Shown piece by piece: positions 8,013 through 17,164 of a DNA stretch of 64,000 bases. Every line of letters begins with the position of its first letter. The first letter of the stretch is position 1. The translations under genes and the position numbers were made by a program. Below the pieces are notes generated by a model. It saw only the letters and a list, made by a program, of their open reading frames with translations. It was not told the origin of the DNA and searched no databases. The DNA lies in assembly GCA_013298125.1 (NCBI GenBank), contig JAAFJP010000023.1, forward strand, positions 1 through 64,000, written 5' to 3'. This DNA is from Cytophagales bacterium (GTDB lineage: Bacteria; Bacteroidota; Bacteroidia; Cytophagales; Spirosomataceae).

Positions 8013-8862
8013 TGCCAATAACGTTTAGTGATTGTTTTTTTATTGTAACTGTTATTTCGTTGGTGTTCAATTGTAAAGGCTCTCCGTCAAAATGTATCAA
8101 GAAATTTTTATTTGATTTTATCGAAAAAGCCTCGCCCGATTCCATTTCAATATACCTCGAATTAGGTAAAGTTCCTCTGAATAATCTCACACCAATAATT
8201 GGGGCAGCCCCAAATGGAAAAGGTTTTAGCATCACCATTTCTATCAAACCATCATCAATTTTTGATTTTGGAGAAATCATGGCATTATTTCCATATTGAG
8301 TTGCATTGGCAAAAGTGATAGCAAAAGCCGTTCTATCTTCTTGATTGTCAAAATGATAACTCTCAGGCTTAAACGTTCTAAAAGATTTTAAAGCCATTTT
8401 TGCGTAGGTTTTTAAACCTCTGGAAGGTTGTTTTGAAAATTCATTAGCCACTTCTGCATCAAAGCCCACGCCCGCCGTACACAAGAAAGGTATTTCATTC
8501 AAAAAACAAACATCCATCTTCTCAACCTTCTGATTTACAGCAAATTGGATGGCTTTTTCAGTTTTCAAAGGAATTTTAAGATGGCGAGCTAAACCATTTC
8601 CAGAACCAATTGGTACGATGCCCAAGGCAGTTTCTGAATCAATTAAACCTCTTCCTACTTCATTGACTGTCCCATCGCCTCCAATGGCTACTACTTTGGA
8701 CACACCTTCTCGAACGGCTTTTTGAGCAATTTCTGTGGCATGACCTGCATATTCCGTAAAAATCAAGGCACTATCAGGCAATTTTGAAATAAACTGCTTA
8801 ATTTTATTTTTCTTTGCGGAGGTGGTTGTCCCCGACATTGGATTCATCACAAACCAAATCAT
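8005..8862 (-). CDS. Diacylglycerol kinase-family lipid kinase (YegS/BmrU type)
   Basis: A 285-residue soluble lipid kinase with the glycine-rich nucleotide loop GGDGTVNE at 61-68 and a conserved GSGNGLARHL segment. It should phosphorylate diacylglycerol or a related lipid; the actual substrate is unknown. Its ATG overlaps the stop of a small membrane-protein gene (TAATG) and its stop overlaps the SUI1 start, so three genes form an overlapping unit. Confidence 0.92.
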   Translation of the reverse strand: MIWFVMNPMSGTTTSAKKNKIKQFISKLPDSALIFTEYAGHATEIAQKAVREGVSKVVAIGGDGTVNEVGRGLIDSETALGIVPIGSGNGLARHLKIPLKTEKAIQFAVNQKVEKMDVCFLNEIPFLCTAGVGFDAEVANEFSKQPSRGLKTYAKMALKSFRTFKPESYHFDNQEDRTAFAITFANATQYGNNAMISPKSKIDDGLIEMVMLKPFPFGAAPIIGVRLFRGTLPNSRYIEMESGEAFSIKSNKNFLIHFDGEPLQLNTNEITVTIKKQSLNVIGNV

Positions 8863-8978
8863 TAGCTAAAAAATATAAAGAGAATTATTAGAACCAACAC
8901 AAACGACAAGTACATCAAACCATCCACGAGGTAGTAGTCTTTGTATTTTTCAAAATAATCCTTCAATTTCATACTCAT
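8862..8978 (-). CDS. Small single-pass membrane protein
   Basis: A 38-residue ORF (MSMKLKDYFEKYKDYY, then a hydrophobic helix rich in L, V, I and F). The stop TAA shares its last two bases with the lipid-kinase ATG (TAATG). A longer frame upstream runs antisense through the DUF4440 gene and is not credible. An alternative start is the ATG at 8972. No function is recognised; the coupling suggests a link to the kinase. Confidence 0.6.
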   Translation of the reverse strand: MSMKLKDYFEKYKDYYLVDGLMYLSFVLVLIILFIFFS

Positions 8979-9000
8979 CAATGTTAATTTATTCAAATTT

Positions 9001-9429
9001 ATGAAAAAAATACTACTTATCGCCCTTACCCTCTCTGCATTTGTCGTAAAAGCCCAAACCGCAGAAGATAAACAGCAAATACTCAATATCTTAGACCGCC
9101 AGACCAAGGCTTGGAATAATGGTGATACCGAAAATTTTATGAATGGTTATTGGGAGTCAGACTCACTCATGTACATAGGCAAGTCGGGCGTAACGTATGG
9201 GTACAAGTCCACCCTGGAACGTTACAAAAAGAATTATCCCAACAAGGCCACGATGGGAACATTGAAATTTGACATTATCCAAGTTAATTTTCTATCAAAG
9301 AGAGCCTGTCTGGTAGTAGGAAAATGGCATTTAACTCGCCCAGAGAAGGGAGACGTTGGCGGTCATTACACTTTAATTTGGCGTAAAATCAAAAAAGAAT
9401 GGGTGATTGTAGCTGATCATTCATCGTAA
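9001..9429 (+). CDS. Secreted DUF4440/SnoaL-like (NTF2-fold) protein
   Basis: A 142-residue protein with a signal peptide (cleavage after about residue 18, VKA/QT). The mature part has the NTF2-fold pattern of DUF4440: ILDRQTKAWNNGDTENFM at the start and YTLIWRKIKKEWVIVADHSS at the end. Family members act as small-molecule binding or enzymatic scaffolds, often unassigned. It is divergent from the lipid-kinase unit. Confidence 0.85.
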   Translation: MKKILLIALTLSAFVVKAQTAEDKQQILNILDRQTKAWNNGDTENFMNGYWESDSLMYIGKSGVTYGYKSTLERYKKNYPNKATMGTLKFDIIQVNFLSKRACLVVGKWHLTRPEKGDVGGHYTLIWRKIKKEWVIVADHSS

Positions 9430-9438
9430 ATTTATATT

Positions 9439-9497
9439 GTAGGGACGAAAGTAATTCGTCTTATTTCGAACATCGGACGAATTGCTTTCGTCCCTAC
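9439..9497. repeat. REP-like inverted repeat (GTAGGGACGAAAG)
   Basis: Arms start GTAGGGACGAAAG and end CTTTCGTCCCTAC, with a short loop, between the DUF4440 and MaoC genes. It resembles the element at 37636-37692, which also begins GTAGGG. Confidence 0.8.
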
Positions 9498-9507
9498 CTT
9501 TTCCTCA

Positions 9508-9912
9508 ATGATTTCATTAAACACAGTTTACCGACACAAATTTTCGTTTTCTCAAAACGATGTAATCCTTTTCGCCCAAGTTTCAGGTGATAATAACCCC
9601 CTTCATTTAGATGCTGATTTTGCGGCTACCACAGCCTTCAAAAGACCAATAATTCATGGTGCTTTGGCTTCGAGTGTTTTCTCTAAGATAATGGGAACAG
9701 AGTTTCCAGGCTTTGGTAGTGTATATTTGAAGCAAGTATCCGAATACAAACGCCCCATGTTTGTAGATACTGAATATAAGGCTGTTTTTACGGTTACATC
9801 TATTAACCCCGATAAACACACTGCTGAAATTTCTACGGAGATTTTTGATGTCCAGACAGGTAAGAAGACTACCGAAGGAATGGCGATGATTATGAATAAA
9901 GAGGAGTTTTGA
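9508..9912 (+). CDS. MaoC-family (R)-hydratase
   Basis: A 134-residue hot-dog-fold protein of the (R)-specific enoyl-CoA hydratase type. The catalytic pair is visible in SGDNNPLHLD (Asp28, His33), followed by PIIHGALASS. It should hydrate trans-2-enoyl-CoA; the substrate chain length is unknown. It lies directly after the REP-like repeat and is probably transcribed on its own. Confidence 0.9.
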   Translation: MISLNTVYRHKFSFSQNDVILFAQVSGDNNPLHLDADFAATTAFKRPIIHGALASSVFSKIMGTEFPGFGSVYLKQVSEYKRPMFVDTEYKAVFTVTSINPDKHTAEISTEIFDVQTGKKTTEGMAMIMNKEEF

Positions 9913-9931
9913 TTTTGGGAATTGGAGGTTA

Positions 9932-10028
9932 TCAGTTCCTAATTACCCAATTCCTAATTACCCAATTCCTAATTACCCAATTCCTAATTACCCAATCCCT
10001 AATTACCCAATCCCTAATTACCCAATCC
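9932..10028. repeat. Tandem short repeats (CCTAATTACCCAAT)
   Basis: About six copies of a 14-15-bp word, CCTAATTACCCAATT or CCTAATTACCCAATC, follow one another. The same vocabulary (TTGGTTATTGGTTACTGG) recurs at 24436-24581 and 19048-19096. The frame on the opposite strand only encodes the repeat WVIRN and is not a gene. Confidence 0.85.
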
Positions 10029-10046
10029 CAAAATTTTTCATTAAAA

Positions 10047-10079
10047 CAAAAAAGGCTCAGAAAAATCTGAGCCTTTTTT
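10047..10079 (-). terminator. Terminator of the histone H1-like gene
   Basis: GGCTCAGA, four A, TCTGAGCC, with T-runs in both orientations, directly downstream of the gene at 10101-10283. Confidence 0.85.
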
Positions 10080-10100
10080 ATTGCAAAGTGATGTGAAATA

Positions 10101-10283
10101 TTATTTCGCAGCACTGTTTTTCATGTCTTGTACTTGTGTACGAATGTCCTGAGCAAGGGTCTTTAACTGTTGCATACCGCCTCTTACACGAGTACCTGCT
10201 GCTTGGTTTCCTTTGTCATAAAACTTGTCGAAATCTCCTTCTAAGGACATGATTAAGTCTTTTACTTCTGCAAATCTGTTCAT
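10101..10283 (-). CDS. Histone H1-like small DNA-associated protein
   Basis: A 60-residue helical protein, MNRFAEVKDLIMSLEGDF, then FYDKGNQAAGTRVRGG and QDIRTQVQDMKNSAAK. This matches the short Bacteroidota proteins annotated as histone H1/Hc1-like. It lacks a long lysine-rich tail, so DNA binding is a family inference. It is monocistronic with its own terminator. Confidence 0.8.
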   Translation of the reverse strand: MNRFAEVKDLIMSLEGDFDKFYDKGNQAAGTRVRGGMQQLKTLAQDIRTQVQDMKNSAAK

Positions 10284-10433
10284 AATACAAAACTGGATTT
10301 AGGATGAATAAATGGTTGAAAAAAGCCTTAAATAACGCCGTGGCGTATATTTGTCTCGAAATATAGCTAATTTATTACATCTTCCAAATCCAAATAATAA
10401 AAAAAGAACAAAAAATGTGATTTTTTTATCAAA

Positions 10434-11720
10434 TTAGACCAATTCAGCCTCTTTTGTCTGTTCAGCAATGAATTTTTCGGCTATTTCACGATAAACTCCA
10501 TCTCTCAACTTATCCTGTACAATTTTGAAGCAATCCATCGTATATTCTACGTCTTCGAGTGTATGTGAAGCCGTTGGAATGATACGCAACATGATTTGTC
10601 CTTTTGGTACAACGGGGTACGTTACAATCGAACAGAACACGCCCATATTTTCACGTAAATCTTGAACCAATCCAATCACGTGAGTTAATTCATAATCACC
10701 GTGTAAGAACACAGGCGTTACACATGAAGCCGTTGAGCCAATATCAAATCCTCTTTCTTTCAAGCCTTTTTGTAAAGCACGTACGTTTGTCCATAATTTC
10801 TCACGCAATTCTGGATGTTTTTTGATTAATTCCAAACGCTTCATTCCACCGATTACAAATGGCATTGGTAAAGCCTTTGCATAGATTTGTGAACGCATAT
10901 TGTATTTCAAGAACATCACAATATCTTTATTCGCTGCTACGAAAGCTCCAATCGAAGCCATTGATTTTGCAAAAGTTGAGAAGTATAAATCAATACCATC
11001 CATACAGTTCAATTCTTCGTGAACGCCACGTCCGTTTGCTCCCATTGTTCCAAATCCGTGAGCATCATCTACCAAAATACGGAAATTGAAATCTTTTTTC
11101 ATTTCCACGATTTTGTCCAATGAACCTACTTTTCCAGACATTCCAAAAACGCCTTCGGTAATTACTAAAATTCCTCCACCCGTTTCTGCAACTTTCTTAG
11201 TAGCACGTTCTAAGTTTTTACGCAACGAATCCATGTCATTGTGATTGAACTTATAATAATCGCCCATTTTGGCTTTGTGCAAACGAATACCGTCAATCAA
11301 ACAAGCGTGAGACTCGGCATCGTAAACAATGATGTCGTTACGGTCACACATACATTCAACCACCGACATAACGCCTTGATAACCAAAGTTCAAAAGGAAT
11401 GAATCTTCTTTTCCTACAAACTCAGCTAATTGAGCTTCAAATTCTTCGTGCAAATCAGAGTTACCAGACATCATTCTCGCTCCCATTGGGTACGCCAAAC
11501 CGTAGTCTGCCGCCGCTTTGGCATCTGCCTCACGTACTTCTGGGTGATTACCAAGTCCTAAATAATTGTTCAGCGACCAGTTCAACATTTCTTTACCGTT
11601 GAACGTCATTCTCGGACCTAATTCACCCGTTAATTTAGGGAAAGTAAAATAGTGATGAGAAAAATGAGCATGGGCTCCGATAGGTCCAAGACCTTTACTA
11701 ACTTTATCGAAAATATCCAC
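10434..11720 (-). CDS. PLP-dependent alpha-oxoamine synthase (serine palmitoyltransferase-like)
   Basis: A 428-residue PLP enzyme that condenses an amino acid with an acyl-CoA. DDAHGFG lies at 218-224 and the PLP-binding lysine is Lys252 in FSTFAKSMASIG. In Bacteroidota this subgroup is linked to the first step of sphingolipid (serine) or sulfonolipid (cysteate) synthesis, and the sequence does not show which. It is distinct from KBL and BioF by its N-terminus. It has a perfect promoter at 11858-11888 and about 130 nt of leader. Confidence 0.85.
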   Translation of the reverse strand: MDIFDKVSKGLGPIGAHAHFSHHYFTFPKLTGELGPRMTFNGKEMLNWSLNNYLGLGNHPEVREADAKAAADYGLAYPMGARMMSGNSDLHEEFEAQLAEFVGKEDSFLLNFGYQGVMSVVECMCDRNDIIVYDAESHACLIDGIRLHKAKMGDYYKFNHNDMDSLRKNLERATKKVAETGGGILVITEGVFGMSGKVGSLDKIVEMKKDFNFRILVDDAHGFGTMGANGRGVHEELNCMDGIDLYFSTFAKSMASIGAFVAANKDIVMFLKYNMRSQIYAKALPMPFVIGGMKRLELIKKHPELREKLWTNVRALQKGLKERGFDIGSTASCVTPVFLHGDYELTHVIGLVQDLRENMGVFCSIVTYPVVPKGQIMLRIIPTASHTLEDVEYTMDCFKIVQDKLRDGVYREIAEKFIAEQTKEAELV

Positions 11721-11857
11721 TTTTGTATAATTTAATGAATTGTGAGTTAATAAAAATTAGACTTTATGTTTGTCAGAAAGTCTCAAAGTAAAAATCTTAA
11801 TTCTTAGTTATTTTATATATTTCGGTTAAAAATCGTTTAATTAACTTAAAATAATCA

Positions 11858-11888
11858 CAAAGTTAATAGATTATTTTCTTTCTACAAA
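11858..11888 (-). promoter_or_regulatory. Perfect Bacteroidota promoter for the alpha-oxoamine synthase gene
   Basis: The minus strand reads TTTG (11888-11885), 19 bases, TAACTTTG (11865-11858). The rest of the 11721-12084 gap holds no supported ORF or repeat. Confidence 0.8.
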
Positions 11889-12084
11889 ATATCTAAGAGT
11901 CTTGTAATATATCAAAAAGTTTATCCAAAATGTTTTATTATTTATAGTAATATTTCAAGAACTTACTTTTGGGATTTCAAATTCTCAGAAAGGTTTTGTA
12001 TATTGTTATCGGAATACCACATTAATCCACATTCTTAATACTGATTTTGATTTTTCAACCATCTACAAAAAATACAATCTTAGT

Positions 12085-12453
12085 ATGACCAATTCATTGA
12101 ATAGGCAGTCCGTTCACGATGAAGTAGAAATAATAGACTTCTTGGTGGATAATAATGCCATGATTAAAGATTTCACGAGAAGTCAATTAATCTGGTTTTT
12201 TGTGGAAGAAAGCTTCCATATCGTTCTGTTTTTGGCAGAAGGCGAAAAAACTCGCTTTGAGCGTTATATCGTAGAATGTTTTTCAGAAAACATGAACGAT
12301 ATGATTGCCCTTTGGAATAAGTTTGACAAAAAGATTCAAGCCAACCAAGAAGTGCGAGTGATGAAATTAGCCAAAAACAAAGTCCACGACTTAATTGCGA
12401 TGTCTGAGACTTTTCAGGCTTTGTTTGGGCGTAGGGATTTTGAGGAAGAATAG
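12085..12453 (+). CDS. Hypothetical helical protein
   Basis: A 122-residue soluble, mostly helical protein with many charged residues, for example SENMNDMIALWNKFDKK, and no signal peptide or membrane segment. It has its own terminator 50 bp downstream. I do not recognise the family. It is divergent from the alpha-oxoamine synthase gene. Confidence 0.75.
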   Translation: MTNSLNRQSVHDEVEIIDFLVDNNAMIKDFTRSQLIWFFVEESFHIVLFLAEGEKTRFERYIVECFSENMNDMIALWNKFDKKIQANQEVRVMKLAKNKVHDLIAMSETFQALFGRRDFEEE

Positions 12454-12502
12454 ATTTTTACTTAGGAATGGGATTTACTATTTCTCAAAACCAAGAATTA
12501 AA

Positions 12503-12547
12503 TAAGGGGATGTGCAAAATAAATATTTTACACATCCCCTTATACTT
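12503..12547. terminator. Terminator hairpin after the 122-residue gene
   Basis: A perfect 12-bp stem, TAAGGGGATGTG / CACATCCCCTTA, with a 16-base loop and a T-rich 3' side, between convergent genes. Confidence 0.75.
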
Positions 12548-12617
12548 TTATAAAAACTCAATCACAAAATCAAAAAAGATAAAACCGTACTATTTATATC
12601 TTTAATGAATTTTCGAT

Positions 12618-13931
12618 TTATTTCTGACGAACACTAATCGCAATTCTACGATTCATGGCTCTTCCTTCCTCAGTATCGTTGGTTGCCACAGGATTTCCTG
12701 CACCATAACCCTCTGATTCTAAGCGAGATTTATCAATTCCACCCGCTACGATGGCATCCATTACTACGGCAGATCTTTCGGCAGAAAGTTTCATATTTGA
12801 CTCCGCTTTGCCTACATTATCCGTATATCCACCAATTTTGATGTTTACTTTTGGAAATGCTTTCAAAATAGCAACCGTTTTCTCAATTTGCTCTTTTGAC
12901 TCCACTTTCAAAGTTGATTTGCCAGTGTCAAACAAAAGACGGTCAAAATTAAACCAAGTCTTTTTATCAATTGGTTTTGAATCATCTTGAATAAATTTCA
13001 CAATTTGGTCTTCTAATGAACCTTCTGGTACTTCAATTTCAGTTCCATCTGGTAGTTTCAATTTGAATAACTTTTTGATTGCATCCGTTGCACCAGCCAC
13101 AACTCCACCTGCAGTACTCGCCACGGAATCCATGCCAGCCGAAGCCATTGTAGAAACTGAATCCATTGTGCTTGTAACTGTCTCCACGGGAGTTTTACCA
13201 CAACCTTTCATAAAATATAACAAACCTGCAATGGCAGCCGCACTAATCAATAATGGCAATAACCATTTTGGTAAACCTCCCGATGCCTCTTCTACTACAT
13301 CATTGGCATAATTCGTTGCCCCCGAAACTGTCTGTGAGGCAGCATTTGTAACGCCCGAAACTAAACTCGAAGCACCGCCCAACATTGAACCCATACCCAA
13401 TAATCCACCTAATTTATCTCCTAAACCCGCTGGCATTGCGGCAGCGATATGATCTTTTTGTCCAGCTAAAAGGCTCATTAGACCACTTGCACCCATGTTT
13501 CCACCAGATACTTGCTTGCCAATTGCACCCATAACCATTGGGGCAGCTAAACTCATCAATGAACTTGCTGAACCAGATTTAATACCTGCAAAACTCGAAA
13601 TCAAGCTAACGATTCCGCCCATTTTATCCCCCAAAAGTGAAGTCAAGATACCAGAACCTGCCGACATCAATCCGTCAGTACCAGCTCCTCCACCGAGTAA
13701 TCCACCCAAATTGTCCATGATGCCACCGTCGTGTCCACCCGAACTCAACATTGACATCAAACTCGATGCACCATCGGCATCTGAAGCTTTGCTTACTACA
13801 CTTCCCAAAACAGCGGGAAGAATTCCACTCATGGCAGTTGCGGTGCTACCAGCATCTTCGCCTACTAAGTTGGCGGCTTTTGAAATCATCTCTGGCGTGA
13901 GATTGTCTTTTAATAGTGCTAAAAGATTCAT
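12618..13931 (-). CDS. DUF937-OmpA fusion membrane protein (copy 1)
   Basis: Of 437 residues, the N-terminal ~200 are a DUF937-type helical, glycine/serine/methionine-rich region (MNLLALLKDNLTPEMISKAA). A single membrane helix follows at about 222-243 (PKWLLPLLISAAAIAGLLYF). The C-terminal ~110 residues form an OmpA peptidoglycan-binding domain (IKIGGYTDNVGKAESN, LSAERS, RAMNRRIAIS). It probably tethers an envelope complex to the cell wall. A diverged paralogue with the same architecture lies at 49805-51184. Confidence 0.9.
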   Translation of the reverse strand: MNLLALLKDNLTPEMISKAANLVGEDAGSTATAMSGILPAVLGSVVSKASDADGASSLMSMLSSGGHDGGIMDNLGGLLGGGAGTDGLMSAGSGILTSLLGDKMGGIVSLISSFAGIKSGSASSLMSLAAPMVMGAIGKQVSGGNMGASGLMSLLAGQKDHIAAAMPAGLGDKLGGLLGMGSMLGGASSLVSGVTNAASQTVSGATNYANDVVEEASGGLPKWLLPLLISAAAIAGLLYFMKGCGKTPVETVTSTMDSVSTMASAGMDSVASTAGGVVAGATDAIKKLFKLKLPDGTEIEVPEGSLEDQIVKFIQDDSKPIDKKTWFNFDRLLFDTGKSTLKVESKEQIEKTVAILKAFPKVNIKIGGYTDNVGKAESNMKLSAERSAVVMDAIVAGGIDKSRLESEGYGAGNPVATNDTEEGRAMNRRIAISVRQK

Positions 13932-14302
13932 AATGAATTGTTTTAAGTTTAAGAAATTGGAAAATAGCTATAATGAGAGGATAGTAGTCGTTAAGTTGAA
14001 AGTCTATAAGTTGTTAAGTTAAAATAAATAGACATAAGTCTCTGATTAACTGAGAATTATATCTATTTTAAAACATAAATTAAATTTAGACAATCTTGCA
14101 ACGAATACTTAATGTAATTTGCTTTGTAAAAACAAAAAAACGCCTCGATACGCTCAAATGAATGAAATGATAAAATTAAAAACTATTAGGAAAATACTTA
14201 TACAGGGTGCTGTATCTATGGTGGGTTATTGGGGATTGGATACAAAGATAAAATTAATTTTATAAAAACAAAAAGTTGAGGATTTATGGATAATTCTAAT
14301 AA
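13932..14302. other. Intergenic stretch upstream of the OmpA gene
   Basis: It contains a one-sided TTAAGTT-family repeat (13990-14022). A 35-codon frame at 14158-14265 (+) has no clear promoter or family and I do not call it. No strong promoter match was found for the OmpA gene. Confidence 0.4.
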
Positions 14303-14342
14303 AAAAAATGATTTCCAAAATATATCTGGAAATCATTTTTTA
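14303..14342 (-). terminator. Terminator of the photolyase gene
   Basis: AAAATGATTTCCA, a short loop, then TGGAAATCATTTTTT, directly after the photolyase stop codon on the minus strand. Confidence 0.8.
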
Positions 14343-14346
14343 TGAA

Positions 14347-15654
14347 TCAGCCTTTCAAAGCCTTCTGATAAACATCCAAAACCCTTTTGCGAGCAAAATC
14401 ATGATCAACAATAGGTTGCGGATAATCAAAACTATTTAACTCAGGCACCCATTTTTTGATGTATTCTAATTGCTTATCAAACTTTTCGGTTTGCAATCTT
14501 GGGTTAAAAACTCTAAAATAAGGTGCTGCATCGCAACCACTGCCTGATGCCCATTGCCAACCTCCATTATTGGCTGAAAAGTCAAAATCTAAGAGTTTTT
14601 TAGCAAAATAGGCTTCGCCCCAACGCCAATCTATCAATAAATGTTTGGTCAAAAAACTCGCTACCACCATACGTACTCGGTTGTGCATAAAGCCCGTAGT
14701 GTTCAACTCACGCATCCCTGCATCCACAATTGGATAGCCCGTTTTGCCATCACACCATTTCTTGAATTCAGTTTCATTGTTTCTCCATTCTATTTTATCA
14801 TATTCCTTCCTGAAAGCATTTCCTTGGCTGATATGGGGAAAATGATGAAGAATATTGAAGTAAAAATCTCGCCAAATTAGCTCATTAAGCCATGTTTCTG
14901 ATAAACCCTGAGCTTTTCGAGCCAATTCTCTGATACTTAATGTTCCAAAACGGAGGTGTACAGAAAGCCTTGTAGTACCTTCTATTGCTGGAAAATCCCT
15001 TTTTTCTGCATAATTTTTTACGATATTTTCACGGACTGTTTTACTTGGAAATGTTCCAGCGGTTTTTTGAAATCCCATATCTTCCAAACTTGGCATTTCG
15101 ATATTTTCAGTCTTCAAAAAATTATCAAAATATTCTTCATTAGGATATGATTCTAAAAAAGAAACGTCTGTCGCTTTCTCTTTCCACTTACGACTGTATG
15201 GTGTAAAAACCGTGTAAGGTGTCCCTGCCCCCGAAAGCACTTCATCTTTTTCAAAAATCGCTTGGTCCTTATACGTATGTAATTCTACACCCTCGGTCAT
15301 CGCATATTCACGCACTTCATTATCACGATTGAATGCGTAAGATTCATAATCATGATTGGTATAAATTGCCGAAACGTCATATTCATTCAAAAGAGAAGGA
15401 AAAATTTCTGAGGGAGTTCCGTACTTTACTAAAATAGTAGAACCCATTTTGGCTAATTCCGATTGAATTTCAGACAGAGTATTATGGATAAATTGGACTC
15501 GTTTATCCTTTTTATCTTCTAATTTATCCAAAATATTTTTATCAAAAATAAAGATTGGCAAAACGGGATAACCAGATTTGAGGGCATGGAACAACCCTGC
15601 ATTATCGTTCAAACGGAGGTCTCGACGAAACCAAAAAATAGAGATTTTAGACAT
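14347..15654 (-). CDS. phrB: Deoxyribodipyrimidine photolyase (cryptochrome/photolyase family)
   Basis: Uses blue light and FAD to repair pyrimidine dimers. The 435 residues begin with the antenna domain (SIFWFRRDLRLNDN). The C-terminal FAD domain contains NELIWRDFYF, MRELNTTGFMHNRVRM and NNGGWQWASGSGCDAAPYF, all typical of class I CPD photolyases. The conserved tryptophans make a working repair enzyme likely. A pure photoreceptor role cannot be excluded. Confidence 0.92.
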   Translation of the reverse strand: MSKISIFWFRRDLRLNDNAGLFHALKSGYPVLPIFIFDKNILDKLEDKKDKRVQFIHNTLSEIQSELAKMGSTILVKYGTPSEIFPSLLNEYDVSAIYTNHDYESYAFNRDNEVREYAMTEGVELHTYKDQAIFEKDEVLSGAGTPYTVFTPYSRKWKEKATDVSFLESYPNEEYFDNFLKTENIEMPSLEDMGFQKTAGTFPSKTVRENIVKNYAEKRDFPAIEGTTRLSVHLRFGTLSIRELARKAQGLSETWLNELIWRDFYFNILHHFPHISQGNAFRKEYDKIEWRNNETEFKKWCDGKTGYPIVDAGMRELNTTGFMHNRVRMVVASFLTKHLLIDWRWGEAYFAKKLLDFDFSANNGGWQWASGSGCDAAPYFRVFNPRLQTEKFDKQLEYIKKWVPELNSFDYPQPIVDHDFARKRVLDVYQKALKG

Positions 15655-15787
15655 GAATATTAAATAAATTGATTGGTATTATTTTAACAGCGTACCACGA
15701 TTTTTGTTTATTGAAATAAAAAGAAGACTATGTTTTTTCTTCTTTTACGAAATTTTAGAATAATCATTCATCTCAAAAATCTATCTC

Positions 15788-15812
15788 TCAATTGTTTAAA
15801 CTAAACAATTGA
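15788..15812. promoter_or_regulatory. Operator-like palindrome between phrB and queA
   Basis: TCAATTGTTTA, three bases, TAAACAATTGA: perfect 11-bp arms in the divergent region, about 65 bp upstream of the queA -7 box and 130 bp upstream of phrB. The symmetry suggests a dimeric regulator. Confidence 0.4.
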
Positions 15813-15876
15813 ACAAAATCAAGAAATATTTAAAACTTATTCGTCATTTCTATTGACAACGCCTATCTCAAAATTG

Positions 15877-15884
15877 TATATTTG
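15877..15884 (+). promoter_or_regulatory. -7 element of queA
   Basis: TATATTTG matches TAnnTTTG. An upstream TTG is 21 bases away, close to but not exactly the normal spacing. Transcription from near 15891 would leave a leader of about 155 nt, in which I recognise no known riboswitch. Confidence 0.5.
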
Positions 15885-16045
15885 CAAGAATCGTATTGAG
15901 GTCGTTGGTTTTATAAACTGGACTTTGGTATAATTTCGGAGTGACTATTCTCTGAAAACTCAAAACCCATCTTTCATTTATCAACGTTTAAATACAAAAA
16001 AATAAAGACATGATTCCAGGTGAAAAAACCGCAAATATTATCAGA

Positions 16046-17098
16046 ATGAAGTTATCTGAGTTCAAGTTTGACTTACCAAATAACTTAATTGCTCTATATC
16101 CTACCGAACATCGTGGCGAATCTCGTATGATGGTTGTTAATAGAAAAACCAAAACCATCGAACACAAAATGTTTACGGATATTTTGGATTATTTTGATGA
16201 TGGAGATGTAATGATAATGAACGATACCAAAGTATTTCCAGCTCGTTTGTATGGTCAAAAAGAAAAAACAGGGGCTAAAATTGAGGTATTTTTATTGAGA
16301 GAACTGAATCGTGAACACCGTTTGTGGGATGTTTTGGTTGATCCAGCTCGTAAAATCAGAGTTGGTAACAAGTTATATTTTGGGGATAGTGATTTGGTGG
16401 CTGAGGTAATTGATAACACTACTTCTCGTGGACGTACTATCCGTTTCTTGTACGATGGCGACCATGATGCTTTGATGAAACAAATTCATTTGTTGGGCGA
16501 AACACCGCTTCCAGACGAAATCCGTTTCAAGCGTAATGTTGAACCTGCCGACGAAGAGCGTTTTCAGACGATTTATGCCAAACACGTAGGGGCAGTTGCC
16601 GCACCAACGGCTGGTATGCACTTCGACAGAATTATGATGAAGCGTTTGGAGTTGAAAGGAATCAATTTCGCTGCCTTGACTCTACACATCGGTTTGGGAA
16701 CTTTCAGAACTGTTGATGTGGAAGATTTGACAAAACACAAAACTGATTCTGAGAACTTCAATATCCAACCAGAAACTTGTGATATTGTAAACGAAGGAAT
16801 TGATAATAAAAAGAAAATTTGTGCCATCGGAACAACCGTAATGAGAGCCTTAGAATCTTCGGTTTCGGCAGATGGTCATTTGAAACCCATTGATGGCTGG
16901 ACGGATAAATTTATTTTCCCTCCCTACGACGTACGTATTCCAAATGCACTTTTAACCAATTTGCATTTGCCAGAATCGGTATTGATTATGATGACTTCTG
17001 CCTTTGGAGGTTTTGAGTTAATCAAAGAAGCGTACCAAATTGCGATAAAAGAAAAATATAAATTCTTTACTTACGGAGACGTAATGTTGATTATTTAA
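16046..17098 (+). CDS. queA: S-adenosylmethionine:tRNA ribosyltransferase-isomerase
   Basis: Transfers the ribosyl part of SAM to preQ1 in tRNA, giving epoxyqueuosine. The 350 residues have the QueA pattern: [50 protein letters not shown] and [10 protein letters not shown]. An in-frame ATG at 16010 adds 12 residues, but homologues start MKLS(E/D)F, so 16046 is preferred. It is monocistronic with a good terminator. Confidence 0.95.
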   Translation: MKLSEFKFDLPNNLIALYPTEHRGESRMMVVNRKTKTIEHKMFTDILDYFDDGDVMIMNDTKVFPARLYGQKEKTGAKIEVFLLRELNREHRLWDVLVDPARKIRVGNKLYFGDSDLVAEVIDNTTSRGRTIRFLYDGDHDALMKQIHLLGETPLPDEIRFKRNVEPADEERFQTIYAKHVGAVAAPTAGMHFDRIMMKRLELKGINFAALTLHIGLGTFRTVDVEDLTKHKTDSENFNIQPETCDIVNEGIDNKKKICAIGTTVMRALESSVSADGHLKPIDGWTDKFIFPPYDVRIPNALLTNLHLPESVLIMMTSAFGGFELIKEAYQIAIKEKYKFFTYGDVMLII

Positions 17099-17115
17099 TT
17101 TTCGTACAAATACGA

Positions 17116-17151
17116 AAAAGGCTGTCAAAATGATTTTAACAGCTTTTTTTA
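17116..17151. terminator. queA terminator
   Basis: GCTGT-c-AAAAT, g, ATTTT-a-ACAGC with a long T-run; it also serves the convergent ggt gene. Confidence 0.85.
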
Positions 17152-17164
17152 TTATAAATACCTC

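Noticed and set aside
9932-10114. Frame encoding repeated WVIRN units
   Set aside because: It is a translation of the CCTAATTACCCAAT repeat and overlaps a terminator.
14158-14265. 35-codon ORF upstream of the OmpA gene
   Set aside because: No promoter, no family resemblance and repeat-like sequence at its 3' half.
15891-16045. Riboswitch (for example preQ1) in the queA leader
   Set aside because: I could not find the short H-type pseudoknot pattern of preQ1 switches; the leader shows no convincing conserved core.
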